Source of the DNA: Rugamonas sp. A1-17
Lineage (GTDB): Bacteria; Pseudomonadota; Gammaproteobacteria; Burkholderiales; Burkholderiaceae_D
Length of the DNA: 64,000 bases
Assembly (NCBI GenBank): GCA_025548565.1
Contig: JAJLPB010000012.1
Location: 62,001-126,000, forward strand
Direction of reading: 5' to 3'
Part shown: one piece after another, positions 16,943 to 25,508 of the stretch
How positions within the stretch are numbered: the first letter of the stretch is position 1
Layout of the letters: each line of letters starts with the position of its first letter
Translations under genes and position numbers: made by a program
The notes under the pieces: model-generated
The model's database searches: none
What the model was told of the DNA's origin: nothing
Seen by the model: only the letters and a program-made list of their open reading frames with translations

Positions 16943-18385
16943 CTACGGCGCCGGCGTGCAGTCGATGCAGGCGCAGTCGTGGGCCGGCGCGTTGGCCAGC
17001 TGATGCGCCAGGTCGCGCAGCGCGGTGCGCACGCCTTCCTCCACCACCGGATGGTAGAACGGCATGTCCAGCATGGCGCTGACGGTCAGCCCCGCCTGGC
17101 ACGCCCAGGACAGCAGATGCCCGATGTGCTCGGCGCGCGGCCCGATCATCTCGGCGCCCAGGAAGCGGCCGGTGGCATGCTCGGCGTACACGCGCAGCAT
17201 GCCTTTGTTCTGCAGCATGACACGGCTGCGGCCCTGGCTCTCAAACGACACCTTGCCGACCGCGAAGCGGCCCTTCTGCGCGGCGCACAACTCCTCGTAG
17301 CTGGCGCCCAGCGTGGCGATCTGCGGCTCGGTGAAGGCGATGGTCAGCGGCGTGCGGCGCAGGCCGGGCTGCACCGCCGGATAGCGCGCCGCGTTGTCGC
17401 CGGCGATGCGGCCCTGGTCGGCCGCCTCGGGCAGCTGCGGGCGTTCCTGGTCGGCGTCGCCGGCGATGAAGATGGCGCTGTCGCCGCACTGCATCGTCTG
17501 CGGGTTGAAGAACGGAATACCCTGGTGGTCGCGCGACAGGCCGGTGTTTTCCAGGCCCAGCTTGTGGACATTGGGCCGGCGGCCGATGGCCGACAGCAGG
17601 TAGCTGAACTGCTCGGTACGCTGTGCGCCGTCGGCGCCCTCGCTGGTGACGGCCAGGCCATCGGCGTCCGCCACCACGCGCACCACCTTGGTCTTGAAGC
17701 GCACGTCGAGCTCGTCGGCCATGGCGCGCCGCGCCACCTCCAGCACATCCGGATCGCTGAGCTGGGCGACGCTGCCGCCGCGGCCGAACACGGTCACGCG
17801 CACGCCCAGCCGCGCCAGCGCCTGACCCAGCTCCAGGCCGATGATGCCGGTGCCGGCCACGGCGATCGAGTCCGGCAGGTCGTCCCAGTCGAACACATCG
17901 TCGCTGGTGATCACGCGCGGACCGGCCGCGCGCCACTCGTCCGGCACGATGGGCGTCGAACCGGTGGCGATGACGAAGCGTTCCGCCTCGACCAGCGTGT
18001 GGTCGTCGATTTGCAGCTGGGTCGGGCTCAGGAAGCGGGCGTGGCCGTGGAGCTTGTCCTCGGCCGGATAGCCGTCCACGCTCTCGACGACGAAGCCGAC
18101 AAACCGGTCGCGCTCGCTGCGCACGCGCGCCATCACAGCCTTGCCGTCGATGCGCGGCTGGCCCGGATGCACGCCGAACGCCGGCGCCGCCTGCAGCGCA
18201 TGGGCCGCCTCGGCCGCCGCGATCAGCAACTTGCTGGGCATGCAGCCGACGCGGGCACAGGTGGTGCCGTAGACATGGCCTTCGATCAACAGGGTCTTCT
18301 TGCCGCCGGTGGTGGCGGCGCGGTAAGCGGTCATGCCGGCGGTGCCGGCGCCGATCACCGCGACTTCGGTGCGTAGCGTTTTCAT
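16943..18385 (-). CDS. Dihydrolipoamide dehydrogenase-like FAD disulfide oxidoreductase
   Basis: A 480-residue class I pyridine nucleotide-disulfide oxidoreductase. The FAD-binding VAVIGAGTAGMTAYRAA (residues 8-24) is followed by the redox pair in GTTCARVGCMPSK. The NAD(P) motif is AVAGTGIIGLELGQALARLG, the second FAD motif is IFIAGDADQERP, and the C-terminal catalytic segment is FYHPVVEEG. The partner protein is unknown: no E2 or lipoyl gene is adjacent. The C-terminus ends in an extra CxxC-like CACIDC, not typical of Lpd. It is divergent from argP. It may be a housekeeping Lpd paralogue rather than the 2-oxoacid dehydrogenase E3. Confidence 0.85.
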   Translation of the reverse strand: MKTLRTEVAVIGAGTAGMTAYRAATTGGKKTLLIEGHVYGTTCARVGCMPSKLLIAAAEAAHALQAAPAFGVHPGQPRIDGKAVMARVRSERDRFVGFVVESVDGYPAEDKLHGHARFLSPTQLQIDDHTLVEAERFVIATGSTPIVPDEWRAAGPRVITSDDVFDWDDLPDSIAVAGTGIIGLELGQALARLGVRVTVFGRGGSVAQLSDPDVLEVARRAMADELDVRFKTKVVRVVADADGLAVTSEGADGAQRTEQFSYLLSAIGRRPNVHKLGLENTGLSRDHQGIPFFNPQTMQCGDSAIFIAGDADQERPQLPEAADQGRIAGDNAARYPAVQPGLRRTPLTIAFTEPQIATLGASYEELCAAQKGRFAVGKVSFESQGRSRVMLQNKGMLRVYAEHATGRFLGAEMIGPRAEHIGHLLSWACQAGLTVSAMLDMPFYHPVVEEGVRTALRDLAHQLANAPAHDCACIDCTPAP

Positions 18386-18529
18386 GTCAAGAGTCTACAC
18401 CGTTTGGCCGGACCGCATTCCCTCCCAAAAAGCAAGCTTTTCGCGCACGATAGAATGTAATCGAGTTTTACTTAATTTCCAAATGGCATTAGTATTACTT
18501 ATCGTTTTCAAATTTTATAAGTGCAGCTT

Positions 18530-19420
18530 ATGGGATCACTGGACTACCGCGCGCTGGCCGTGCTGGACGCCGTTGCCAGCCAGGGCAGCTTCGAAAAGGC
18601 CGCTTTGGCGCTGGGCATCAGCCAATCGGCCGTTTCGCAGCGCATCAAAGCGCTGGAGGATGCCGCCGGCCGGCTGTTGATCGTGCGCGGCCAGCCCGCC
18701 GTACCGACCGGCCTGGGCCAGCGGCTGGTGTCGCACCACCGCAACGTCAGATTGATGGAGGCGGCGCTCGATATTGATATGGGTCACAAAGTGAGCATGC
18801 CGGAGATCGCGCTGGCGGTCGACGCGGCCAGCCTGGCGACCTGGTTCCCCATGAGCCTGCAGCCCCTGCTGTCGCCGCCGCGCTGCCAGCTGAAGGTGCA
18901 ACTGGCCGACCAACGGATGGCGCTGCACCTGGTGCAGGAGGGCAGCGTCTTCGGCAGCATCGCCGCCGCGCAGGAGCACCCGGACCAGCACGCCAACGGG
19001 CCGGAAGTCACGCCGCTGGGCAAGCTGCGCTACGTGTGCGTCGCCACGCCGGCGTTCACGGGGCACTGGTTCGGCGACGGCTTCTCGCAGGAAGCGGCGC
19101 GGCTGGCCCCGGCCGTCATCAGCGACCAGGACATGATGACCGGCTTCCTGCGCGCCGTGCTGGAGCTGAACGGCCCGTATCCGCACCACACCATGCCGCA
19201 ATCGGCCGCCACCAGCGAGTGCATCCACGGCAGCCTGGCCTACGGCCTGATGCCGCAGATCCAGGTCTCCAGCGCGCTGGCTGCCGGCCGCCTGATCGAC
19301 GTCGCGCCCGGGCACCACGTCGACGTCGTCTTGAACTGGCACGCCTGGAACCTCGACACCCCCTTCACCCGCGCGCTGACCGAGCAAATCGTAGCCACAG
19401 CGCAACGCTTCTTGCTCTAA
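18530..19420 (+). CDS. argP: LysR-family regulator ArgP (IciA)
   Basis: A 296-residue LysR-type transcription factor. The N-terminal winged helix-turn-helix is DYRALAVLDAVASQGSFEKA with ALGISQSAVSQRIKALED. The effector-binding domain carries ArgP-like segments (LDIDMGHKVSMPEIALAVDA, LAYGLMPQIQV, NWHAWNLDTPFTRAL). ArgP controls lysine/arginine export and, in enterics, several amino-acid genes. No lysE/argO exporter is adjacent; instead the neighbour is the dehydrogenase-like gene, which shares a 144-bp AT-rich divergent gap. The ATG at 18530 fits the family start; a GTG at 18521 would add three residues. Confidence 0.87.
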   Translation: MGSLDYRALAVLDAVASQGSFEKAALALGISQSAVSQRIKALEDAAGRLLIVRGQPAVPTGLGQRLVSHHRNVRLMEAALDIDMGHKVSMPEIALAVDAASLATWFPMSLQPLLSPPRCQLKVQLADQRMALHLVQEGSVFGSIAAAQEHPDQHANGPEVTPLGKLRYVCVATPAFTGHWFGDGFSQEAARLAPAVISDQDMMTGFLRAVLELNGPYPHHTMPQSAATSECIHGSLAYGLMPQIQVSSALAAGRLIDVAPGHHVDVVLNWHAWNLDTPFTRALTEQIVATAQRFLL

Positions 19421-19425
19421 CCCAT

Positions 19426-19516
19426 TTTGGGGTCAAGTCTGACATTCGGACACGGGCTCTGCAGTAGTCTAGCGCTACTGCAAAGCTCGTGTCCGAATGT
19501 CAGACTTGACCCCAAA
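19426..19516. repeat. Near-perfect 42-bp-arm inverted repeat between argP and priA
   Basis: The left arm (19426-19467) and right arm (19475-19516) match at 40 of 42 positions around a 7-nt loop. Each arm begins with TTTGGGGTCAAGTCTGACAT as read towards the loop. It lies entirely between the argP stop and the priA stop, so it could be a bidirectional terminator. Long palindromes of this kind resemble REP/BIME elements mobilised by REP-associated transposases, one of which is at 56253-56954, but the motif here differs from the repeats beside that gene. Confidence 0.9.
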
Positions 19517-19525
19517 TTAGACAAA

Positions 19526-21559
19526 CTAGATGTCCAGCGGGTCTACTTCCAGCGACCACTTCACGCGGCTCTTCATTTCTCGCAGAGTGAGTAGCCACTC
19601 TCGCAGGAATGCTTGCAACATGGGCCTTGAGGCCGATTCCACCAGCAATTGCGCGCGGTCGACGTTGTGGACCCGCGTCATGCTCATCGGTATCGGATCG
19701 TTGATGGTGATGCCAGGATGCTCGACGCAGTCGCGGGCAATGGTCAGGAATTCAATGGCCGTGGCCAACTCGGGCGCCTCGGCCCGCAGCAGCGCCTGGT
19801 ACAGATAGGGCGGCAAGGCGGCCTGTTCGCGCTCCTCCAGCAAGGCCGAGGCGAAATGGTCGTAGTCGTGGTTCACCACCGCGCCGTACAGCGGGTGCTG
19901 CGGATAACGGGTCTGGATCAGCACCTCGCTGATGCTGCCGCCTTCGGTCTGGGCGGCCCGGCCGGCTCGGCCCGCCACCTGCATCAGCTGCGCGAACAGG
20001 CGCTCGCTGGCGCGGTAGTCCTGCGAAAACAGCGCCGTGTCCGGGTTCATAATGCCGACCAGCGTCAGGTTCTTAAAATCGTGCCCCTTGGCCACCATCT
20101 GCGTGCCGATCAGGATGTCGACCTCGCCCCGGTGCACGGTGTCGAACGCTTCCTGCGCGCTGCCCTTCTTGCGTGTGGAGTCGGCGTCGATGCGCAGCAC
20201 CCGCGCTTCCGGGAACAGCACCTGCAAGCCTTCCTCCACGCGCTGCGTGCCGCGCCCCAGCGGTTGCAGGTCGACGTTGCCGCAGGTCGGGCAATGGCGC
20301 GGGATGCGCATCTCCAGGCTGCAATGATGGCAGCGCAGCCGATGCTCGGGACGGTGCAGCACCATGAACGAGGTGCAGCGCGTGCATTCGCTGATCCAGC
20401 CGCAGGATTCGCAGCAGATCACCGGCGCATAGCCGCGCCGGTTCAGGAACAGCAGCGACTGTTCGCCGCGCTCCATCCTCTGCCTGATCGCCGCGATGAG
20501 TTGGGACGTCAGCCCGTCCTTGGGCTTGTCGCGCTCCATGTCCAGCAGTTTCACTTGCGGCAGCACGGCGTTCTTGACCGCCCGTTCGCGCAGCTCCAGC
20601 TTGCGGTAGCGGCCGGATTGCGCGTGGTGCCAGCTCTCCAGCGACGGCGTGGCCGAGCCCAGCACGATGGGAATACCCAACTGCCACGCCCGCCACACGG
20701 CCAGGTCGCGCGCCGAGTAGCGCAAGCCTTCCTGCTGCTTGTACGAGGGATCATGCTCCTCGTCGATGACGATCAGCTTCAGATTCGGCAGCGACGCCAG
20801 GATCGCCAGCCGCGTGCCCAGCACGATGCGCGCCTTGCCTTGGTGCGCCGCCAGCCAGTGCAGCATGCGCTCGCCTTCGGACAGGCTGCTGTGCAAGGTC
20901 GCCAGCATCACGCCGGGGAAGCGCGCGCGGATATTGCCTTCCAGCTGGGGCGTGAGATTGATCTCCGGCACCAGGATCAGGATCTGCGCGTCCGGCTCGC
21001 GCGCCAGCACCTGCGCGCACGATTGCAGGTAGACCTCGGTCTTGCCGCTGCCGGTCACGCCGTACAGCAAGGTCGGCTTGAAACCCACGGCGCCGCCGAT
21101 CGCGTCCGCCGCCTCCTGCTGCGAGGGATTCAGCGCCGGCATGTTCAGCGGCGTGCCGTCGTGCGGCGCGTCCAGCTTGGCCAGCTTCTTCAGCGCCCGG
21201 TCCAGCGCCACCGTGGTCAGCACGCGCAGGTTCTTCGGCAAGCCCGGCAACGCGACCTCGCCCAGCGGACGCTGGTAATAGTCGGCGGCAAAGCCTGCCA
21301 GCGCCAGCCACTGCGCCGACAACGGCCCCAGCTGGCTGCGCACGGCCAGCGCATCCTTCAGCTTATCCACCGGCACGTCGGTCTCGGCCGACACGCCGAC
21401 GATCAGCCCCATCACCTCGCGCCGGCCGAACGGCACCAGCGCCAGCTGGCCGACCTCCGGCTGCTCTGCCGCGTCGCAATGCCAGCGGTAGTCGAATATC
21501 GCGTTCAGCGGCGTATCAAGCGCAATCTGAAGAATGCAATGGTGGAAAAGGCCCTGCAT
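19526..21559 (-). CDS. priA: Primosomal replication restart helicase PriA
   Basis: A 677-residue superfamily 2 helicase that reloads the replisome at stalled forks. Domains in order are an N-terminal 3'-end-binding region (residues about 1-105), Walker A GVTGSGKT near 170 and DEEH near 265. A zinc-binding region follows with eight cysteines (CCESCGWISECTRC, CHHCSLEMR, CPTCG). Helicase motifs IGTQMVAKGHDF and QVAGRAGR come next. The start is the ATG at 21559 (MQGLFHHCIL). Longer in-frame extension would read through DnaA-box repeats and is rejected. The DnaA-box module at 21630-21664 lies 71-105 bp upstream of this start. Confidence 0.95.
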   Translation of the reverse strand: MQGLFHHCILQIALDTPLNAIFDYRWHCDAAEQPEVGQLALVPFGRREVMGLIVGVSAETDVPVDKLKDALAVRSQLGPLSAQWLALAGFAADYYQRPLGEVALPGLPKNLRVLTTVALDRALKKLAKLDAPHDGTPLNMPALNPSQQEAADAIGGAVGFKPTLLYGVTGSGKTEVYLQSCAQVLAREPDAQILILVPEINLTPQLEGNIRARFPGVMLATLHSSLSEGERMLHWLAAHQGKARIVLGTRLAILASLPNLKLIVIDEEHDPSYKQQEGLRYSARDLAVWRAWQLGIPIVLGSATPSLESWHHAQSGRYRKLELRERAVKNAVLPQVKLLDMERDKPKDGLTSQLIAAIRQRMERGEQSLLFLNRRGYAPVICCESCGWISECTRCTSFMVLHRPEHRLRCHHCSLEMRIPRHCPTCGNVDLQPLGRGTQRVEEGLQVLFPEARVLRIDADSTRKKGSAQEAFDTVHRGEVDILIGTQMVAKGHDFKNLTLVGIMNPDTALFSQDYRASERLFAQLMQVAGRAGRAAQTEGGSISEVLIQTRYPQHPLYGAVVNHDYDHFASALLEEREQAALPPYLYQALLRAEAPELATAIEFLTIARDCVEHPGITINDPIPMSMTRVHNVDRAQLLVESASRPMLQAFLREWLLTLREMKSRVKWSLEVDPLDI

Positions 21560-21630
21560 GGATCCCGTCACAGTAGAAAATTCCCGCGGCAATAGGGCGC
21601 AAATACCGCGCCCGCCGGCGCGGTTTGATG

Positions 21631-21664
21631 TATCCACAGTTTTTGTGGATAACTTTGTGGACAA
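21631..21664. repeat. 34-bp DnaA-box module, copy 1
   Basis: This stretch is identical over 34 bp to 22066-22099. It holds an inverted pair of boxes (ATCCACA ... TGTGGATAA) plus a third TGTGGACAA in the same direction as the second. Its first base outside is G, so the first box has one mismatch in this copy. Confidence 0.9.
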
Positions 21665-22065
21665 AGGAATCTTAATCCCCGGAAAGCACAGACTTCAGGC
21701 TTGGCGTCGTCGTAAACCGGGCAAAAATTCAAAATTATTTCTCTTTAAAATCAAACACTTGGAAAATGCTTCCTAGGAGAAGAAAATTTCGCGTTTTTTC
21801 TCCGCCGCTGTGCATAAGTGAAGTATTTAGGATGCTTTTTTTGCTGAAATCAAGCACTTTTTGGGGCTTATCCACCGATATTGCAAAGCACAATGCAATA
21901 CTATCAACGCGGAAGCCACCAGGTACTTTATGTATAAGGTTTGTCTGTTCACAACTTCGTTATCACGGCCCAAACTTTGCCTAAAAATCGTGCAACGCAA
22001 CATACACCTCAGGCAAAACAGCAACATTATGGCTAAGTCACGGTTTACTAAGTACTTTTATTTTT

Positions 22066-22099
22066 TATCCACAGTTTTTGTGGATAACTTTGTGGACAA
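22066..22099. repeat. 34-bp DnaA-box module, copy 2
   Basis: This is the second copy of the module at 21631-21664, in the same orientation, 402 bp apart. Here the base before it is T, so the first box is a perfect TTATCCACA (22065-22073). Confidence 0.9.
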
Positions 22100-22295
22100 T
22101 GAAGAAATAAACTAGTTTCAGCGCACAGTCAAGGTTTACGACTTGCCATCTATTGACTCTTCGTCTACAAAATTTATCCCATGTAATCAATGACTTGCAA
22201 TGGGCTCACGGGCTACGAAAAAAGCACTGCCTAATATTTCCGCAGCAAAAAAAATTGTGCATAAGTCGGTATTTGCTTTCCCGCGCGCACCAACG

Positions 22296-22326
22296 AAAAA
22301 GGGCACGCCTCCGGAGAAACGTGCCC
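22296..22326 (-). terminator. Intrinsic terminator of hemE
   Basis: Read on the minus strand, a GGGCACG...CGTGCCC stem (22320-22326 with 22301-22307) is followed by TTTTT (22300-22296). It lies 17 bp past the hemE stop. The loop itself contains a CTCCGGAG palindrome. Confidence 0.8.
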
Positions 22327-22343
22327 TCTGTTCGCGAACTACA

Positions 22344-23426
22344 TCAGCCGGCGCGCTGGGCCTTGCTGTAGCTGTGAACGGCTTCGACCATGGCGGCGAC
22401 GTTCTCCGGCGGCGTGAATTGCGAGATGCCATGACCCAGGTTGAACACGTGGCCGTTGCCGGCGGCTGGCGTGCCGTAGGCGTCCAGCACCTTGTGCACC
22501 TCGGCGCGGATCTGGTCCGGGCTGGCGAACAGGATGGCCGGGTCCAGGTTGCCCTGCAGGCCGACCTTGTGGCCGGCCAGCTTGCGCGCCTGCGTCAGGT
22601 TGACGGTCCAGTCCAGGCCGACCGCGTCGGCGCCGATGTCGGCGATCTGCTCGATCCAGTGGCCGCCGCCCTTGGTGAAGACGATGGCCGGGATCTTGAC
22701 GCCGTCCTTGTCGCGCTTGAGCAGCGACACCACCTGCTGCATGTATTTGAGCGAGAACTCCTGGTAGGCGCCGTCGGCCAGCGCGCCGCCCCACGAGTCG
22801 AACACCATCACCGCCTGGGCGCCGGCGTCGATCTGGGCGTTCAGGTACTCGGCCACCGCCTTGGCGTTGATGCTCAAAATGTGATGCATCAGGTCCGGGC
22901 GGTTGTACAGCATCGTTTTGATGGTGTGGAACTCGCGCGAGCCCTGGCCTTCGACCATGTAGCAGGCCAGCGTCCACGGGCTGCCGGAGAAGCCGATCAG
23001 CGGCACGCGGCCATTCAATTCGGTGCGGATCTGGGTGACGGCCTTGAACACATAGTCCAGCGAACCCAGTTCCGGCGCGCGCAGCGCCATGACATCGGCC
23101 TCGGTTTTCAGCGGACGTTCGAATTTCGGGCCCTCGCCCTCGACAAAGTACAGGCCCAGGCCCATCGCGTCCGGCACCGTCAGAATATCCGAGAACAGGA
23201 TGGCCGCGTCCAGCGGGAAGCGGTCCAGCGGCTGCAGGGTGACTTCGGTGGCGTAGTCGGGATTGGTGGCCAGGCCCATGAAGGAGCCGGCCTTGGCGCG
23301 CGTGGCGCGGTATTCCGGCAGGTAGCGCCCCGCCTGGCGCATCAGCCACACAGGCGTGTAGTCGGTCGGCTGGCGCAACAACGCGCGCAAGAAGGTGTCA
23401 TTCTGGAGCGGGGCAAATTGTGGCAT
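22344..23426 (-). CDS. hemE: Uroporphyrinogen decarboxylase
   Basis: A 360-residue cytosolic enzyme that converts uroporphyrinogen III to coproporphyrinogen III in heme synthesis. Diagnostic motifs are NDTFLRALLRQP, PVWLMRQAGRYLPEYR (with the substrate-binding Arg residues), DAAILFSDILTVPDAMGLGL, GFSGSPWTLACYMVEG and the late NGHVFNLGHGISQFTPPENV. The ATG at 23426 gives the standard N-terminus; a TTG at 23435 would add three residues. It shares a 114-bp divergent gap with the S9 peptidase gene. The downstream neighbour is the DnaA-box gap and then priA. Confidence 0.96.
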   Translation of the reverse strand: MPQFAPLQNDTFLRALLRQPTDYTPVWLMRQAGRYLPEYRATRAKAGSFMGLATNPDYATEVTLQPLDRFPLDAAILFSDILTVPDAMGLGLYFVEGEGPKFERPLKTEADVMALRAPELGSLDYVFKAVTQIRTELNGRVPLIGFSGSPWTLACYMVEGQGSREFHTIKTMLYNRPDLMHHILSINAKAVAEYLNAQIDAGAQAVMVFDSWGGALADGAYQEFSLKYMQQVVSLLKRDKDGVKIPAIVFTKGGGHWIEQIADIGADAVGLDWTVNLTQARKLAGHKVGLQGNLDPAILFASPDQIRAEVHKVLDAYGTPAAGNGHVFNLGHGISQFTPPENVAAMVEAVHSYSKAQRAG

Positions 23427-23540
23427 GGAAGGCAATCGGAATCGGTCAAAGAGCTATTATCGCATCCTGCGCGGGTTTTTTTTGCTGGATGATCGTCCGT
23501 TCATTCACTATCATGCGTAGCACCCGACTTTGGAGACGCC

Positions 23541-25502
23541 ATGACATCCGCCCCACCCATTACCGCCCCTTACAGCGCCTGGCCATCGACCATCAGCGCC
23601 GCGCGCGTCGCAGCCGGCGCCACGCCCCTGTCCACGCTGATGCTGGGTGGCGCCGATGGCAGCGATATCTTCTGGCTGGCCGGCCGCGCCGCCGAAGCGG
23701 GCCGCAACACCCTGCTGCGCCATCACGGCGTGAGCACCGGCGAACTGACGCCGGCCCCCTTCAATGTGCGCAGCCGGGTACACGAATATGGCGGCGGCGC
23801 CTACCAGGTGGACGGTGATACCGTCTATTTTTCGCACTTTGCCGACAACCGGGTCTACAAACTTGATCTAGCCGACGACGGCGCCGCGCCGGTCTCGCTG
23901 ACCACGGCCGGCAAGCAGCGCTTTGCCGATTTCGTGGTGGACCGCGCACGCGGGCGCCTGATCGGCGTGCGCGAGCTGCATGGAGATGATCCGCACGCGC
24001 AGCCAACCAACACCATCTGCGCCATCGACGCGGACGGCGGCGAGACCGTGCTGGCGCAAGGCGCCGACTTCTACTCCTCCCCACGCCTGTCGCCGGATGG
24101 CCGCTCGCTGGCCTGGCTGAGCTGGGACCATCCGCGCATGCCATGGCAGGGCACCACGCTCTGGCTGGCCGACATCGGCGACGACGGCACGCTGGCCACG
24201 CCGCTACGCATCGCCGGCGGCGACGAGGAATCGGTGTGCCAGCCCGAATGGTCGCCGGACGGCCTGCTGCACTTCGTCTCAGACCGCAGCGGCTGGTGGA
24301 ATCTGTACCGCCTGTGCCGGGGCGGCAACCGCACCGAGGGCCTGTGCCCGATGGAGGCGGAATTCGCCTCGCCGCATTGGACCTTCGGGAACTCGATGTA
24401 CGGCTTCCGCTCGGCCTCCGAAATCATCTGCACCTACATCGACAAGGGCGTGAGCCGCCTGGCGCGCCTGCTGCCGGGCAGCGGCAAGCTGGAAGCCATC
24501 GCCAACCCGTACGAGGAAATCCGCGAACTGCGCGTGGCCCCGGGCTACATCGCCATGCTGGCCGGCGGTCCCACCATCCCGATGGAACTGGCGCGCATCG
24601 ACTTCACCGAGGAGGGCGTGGAGATCCTGGCCCAGTCGATCGAGGAACTGCCGGACCAGGACCAACTGTCCATCCCCGCCAGCATCAGCTACCCCAGCGC
24701 CAACGGCCGCATCGCGCACGCCTTCTTCTACCCGCCGCGCAACGGCGATGTGAAGGCGCCCGAGGGTAGCAAGCCGCCGGTGATCGTCATCAGCCACGGC
24801 GGCCCGACCGGCATGACCGTCAACACACTGAACCTGAAGACCCAGTTCTGGACCAGCCGCGGTTTCGGCGTGCTGGATGTGAACTACGGCGGCAGCACCG
24901 GCTTCGGCCGCGCCTACCGCGACCTGCTCAAGGGCCAGTGGGGCATCGTCGATGTCGAGGACTGCGTGGCCGGCGCGCAGGCGCTGGTGGAACGCGGCCT
25001 GGCCGACGGCGAGCGCCTGATCATCCGGGGCGGCAGCGCCGGCGGCCTGACCACGCTGTGCGCGCTGACCTTCCACAACGTGTTCAAGGCCGGCGCCAGC
25101 TACTACGGCGTGTCCGACCTCAAAGGGCTTGACCAGGACTCGCACAAGTTCGAATCGCACTACAACGAATACCTGATCGCACCGCAGCCGCAGGCCGAGG
25201 CGCTGTACCAGGCCCGCTCGCCGATCAACCACACCGACAAGCTGGCGCGCCCGATGATCTTCTTCCAGGGCCTGGACGACAAGGTGGTGCCGCCGCAGCA
25301 ATCGGAGATGATGGTCGACGCGCTCAAGGCGCGCGGCGTGCCGGTGGCCTACGTGCCGCTGGAGGGCGAGGGCCACGGCTTCCGCAAGGGCGAGAACATC
25401 GTCCGCACGCTGGAGGCGGAGCTGTACTTCTACCAGCGCGTGTTTGGCCTGCACGACCCGGCCGCCACGCCGCCGGTACACATCGATAACCTTAAAGACT
25501 GA
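23541..25502 (+). CDS. S9 family (prolyl oligopeptidase-type) serine peptidase
   Basis: A 653-residue peptidase with an N-terminal beta-propeller (about residues 20-390) and a C-terminal alpha/beta-hydrolase domain. The catalytic Ser is in IIRGGSAGGLTTL near residue 498, with Asp in GLDDKVVPPQQ near 577 and His in EGEGHGFRKGEN near 610. Such acylaminoacyl/dipeptidyl-type peptidases cut short peptides. No signal peptide is visible, so it is probably cytosolic. GGAG lies 5 nt before the ATG at 23541. The SNF2 gene starts 6 bp after the stop, which suggests one transcript, though a functional link is not evident. Confidence 0.92.
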   Translation: MTSAPPITAPYSAWPSTISAARVAAGATPLSTLMLGGADGSDIFWLAGRAAEAGRNTLLRHHGVSTGELTPAPFNVRSRVHEYGGGAYQVDGDTVYFSHFADNRVYKLDLADDGAAPVSLTTAGKQRFADFVVDRARGRLIGVRELHGDDPHAQPTNTICAIDADGGETVLAQGADFYSSPRLSPDGRSLAWLSWDHPRMPWQGTTLWLADIGDDGTLATPLRIAGGDEESVCQPEWSPDGLLHFVSDRSGWWNLYRLCRGGNRTEGLCPMEAEFASPHWTFGNSMYGFRSASEIICTYIDKGVSRLARLLPGSGKLEAIANPYEEIRELRVAPGYIAMLAGGPTIPMELARIDFTEEGVEILAQSIEELPDQDQLSIPASISYPSANGRIAHAFFYPPRNGDVKAPEGSKPPVIVISHGGPTGMTVNTLNLKTQFWTSRGFGVLDVNYGGSTGFGRAYRDLLKGQWGIVDVEDCVAGAQALVERGLADGERLIIRGGSAGGLTTLCALTFHNVFKAGASYYGVSDLKGLDQDSHKFESHYNEYLIAPQPQAEALYQARSPINHTDKLARPMIFFQGLDDKVVPPQQSEMMVDALKARGVPVAYVPLEGEGHGFRKGENIVRTLEAELYFYQRVFGLHDPAATPPVHIDNLKD

Positions 25503-25508
25503 CCCCGC

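Larger units (their letters stand above)
21630..22264. other. DnaA-box cluster in gene-free gap (possible replication-origin or DnaA-titration region)
   Basis: The 784-bp gap between priA and hemE (21560-22343) has no credible gene and is AT-rich against a GC-rich background. Counting by eye, five perfect TTATNCACA boxes occur at 21644-21652, 21809-21817, 22065-22073, 22079-22087 and 22256-22264. Four one-mismatch boxes are at 21630-21638, 21656-21664, 21868-21876 and 22091-22099. AT-rich stretches near 21721-21775 and 22050-22070 could unwind. Against an origin: no dnaA, gidA, parAB or rpmH is in the window, and the long operons to the right point towards the gap instead of away from it. Titration or priA regulation are alternatives. 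Confidence 0.6.

Noticed and set aside
19426..19516. A CRISPR repeat or attachment site
   Set aside because: Only one inverted structure is present, with no spaced direct repeats, no cas genes and no integrase nearby.
21560..21664. A 35-residue N-terminal extension of PriA
   Set aside because: It would be encoded by the DnaA-box repeat, and PriA homologues start close to the ATG at 21559, which also has a usable GGGA site.
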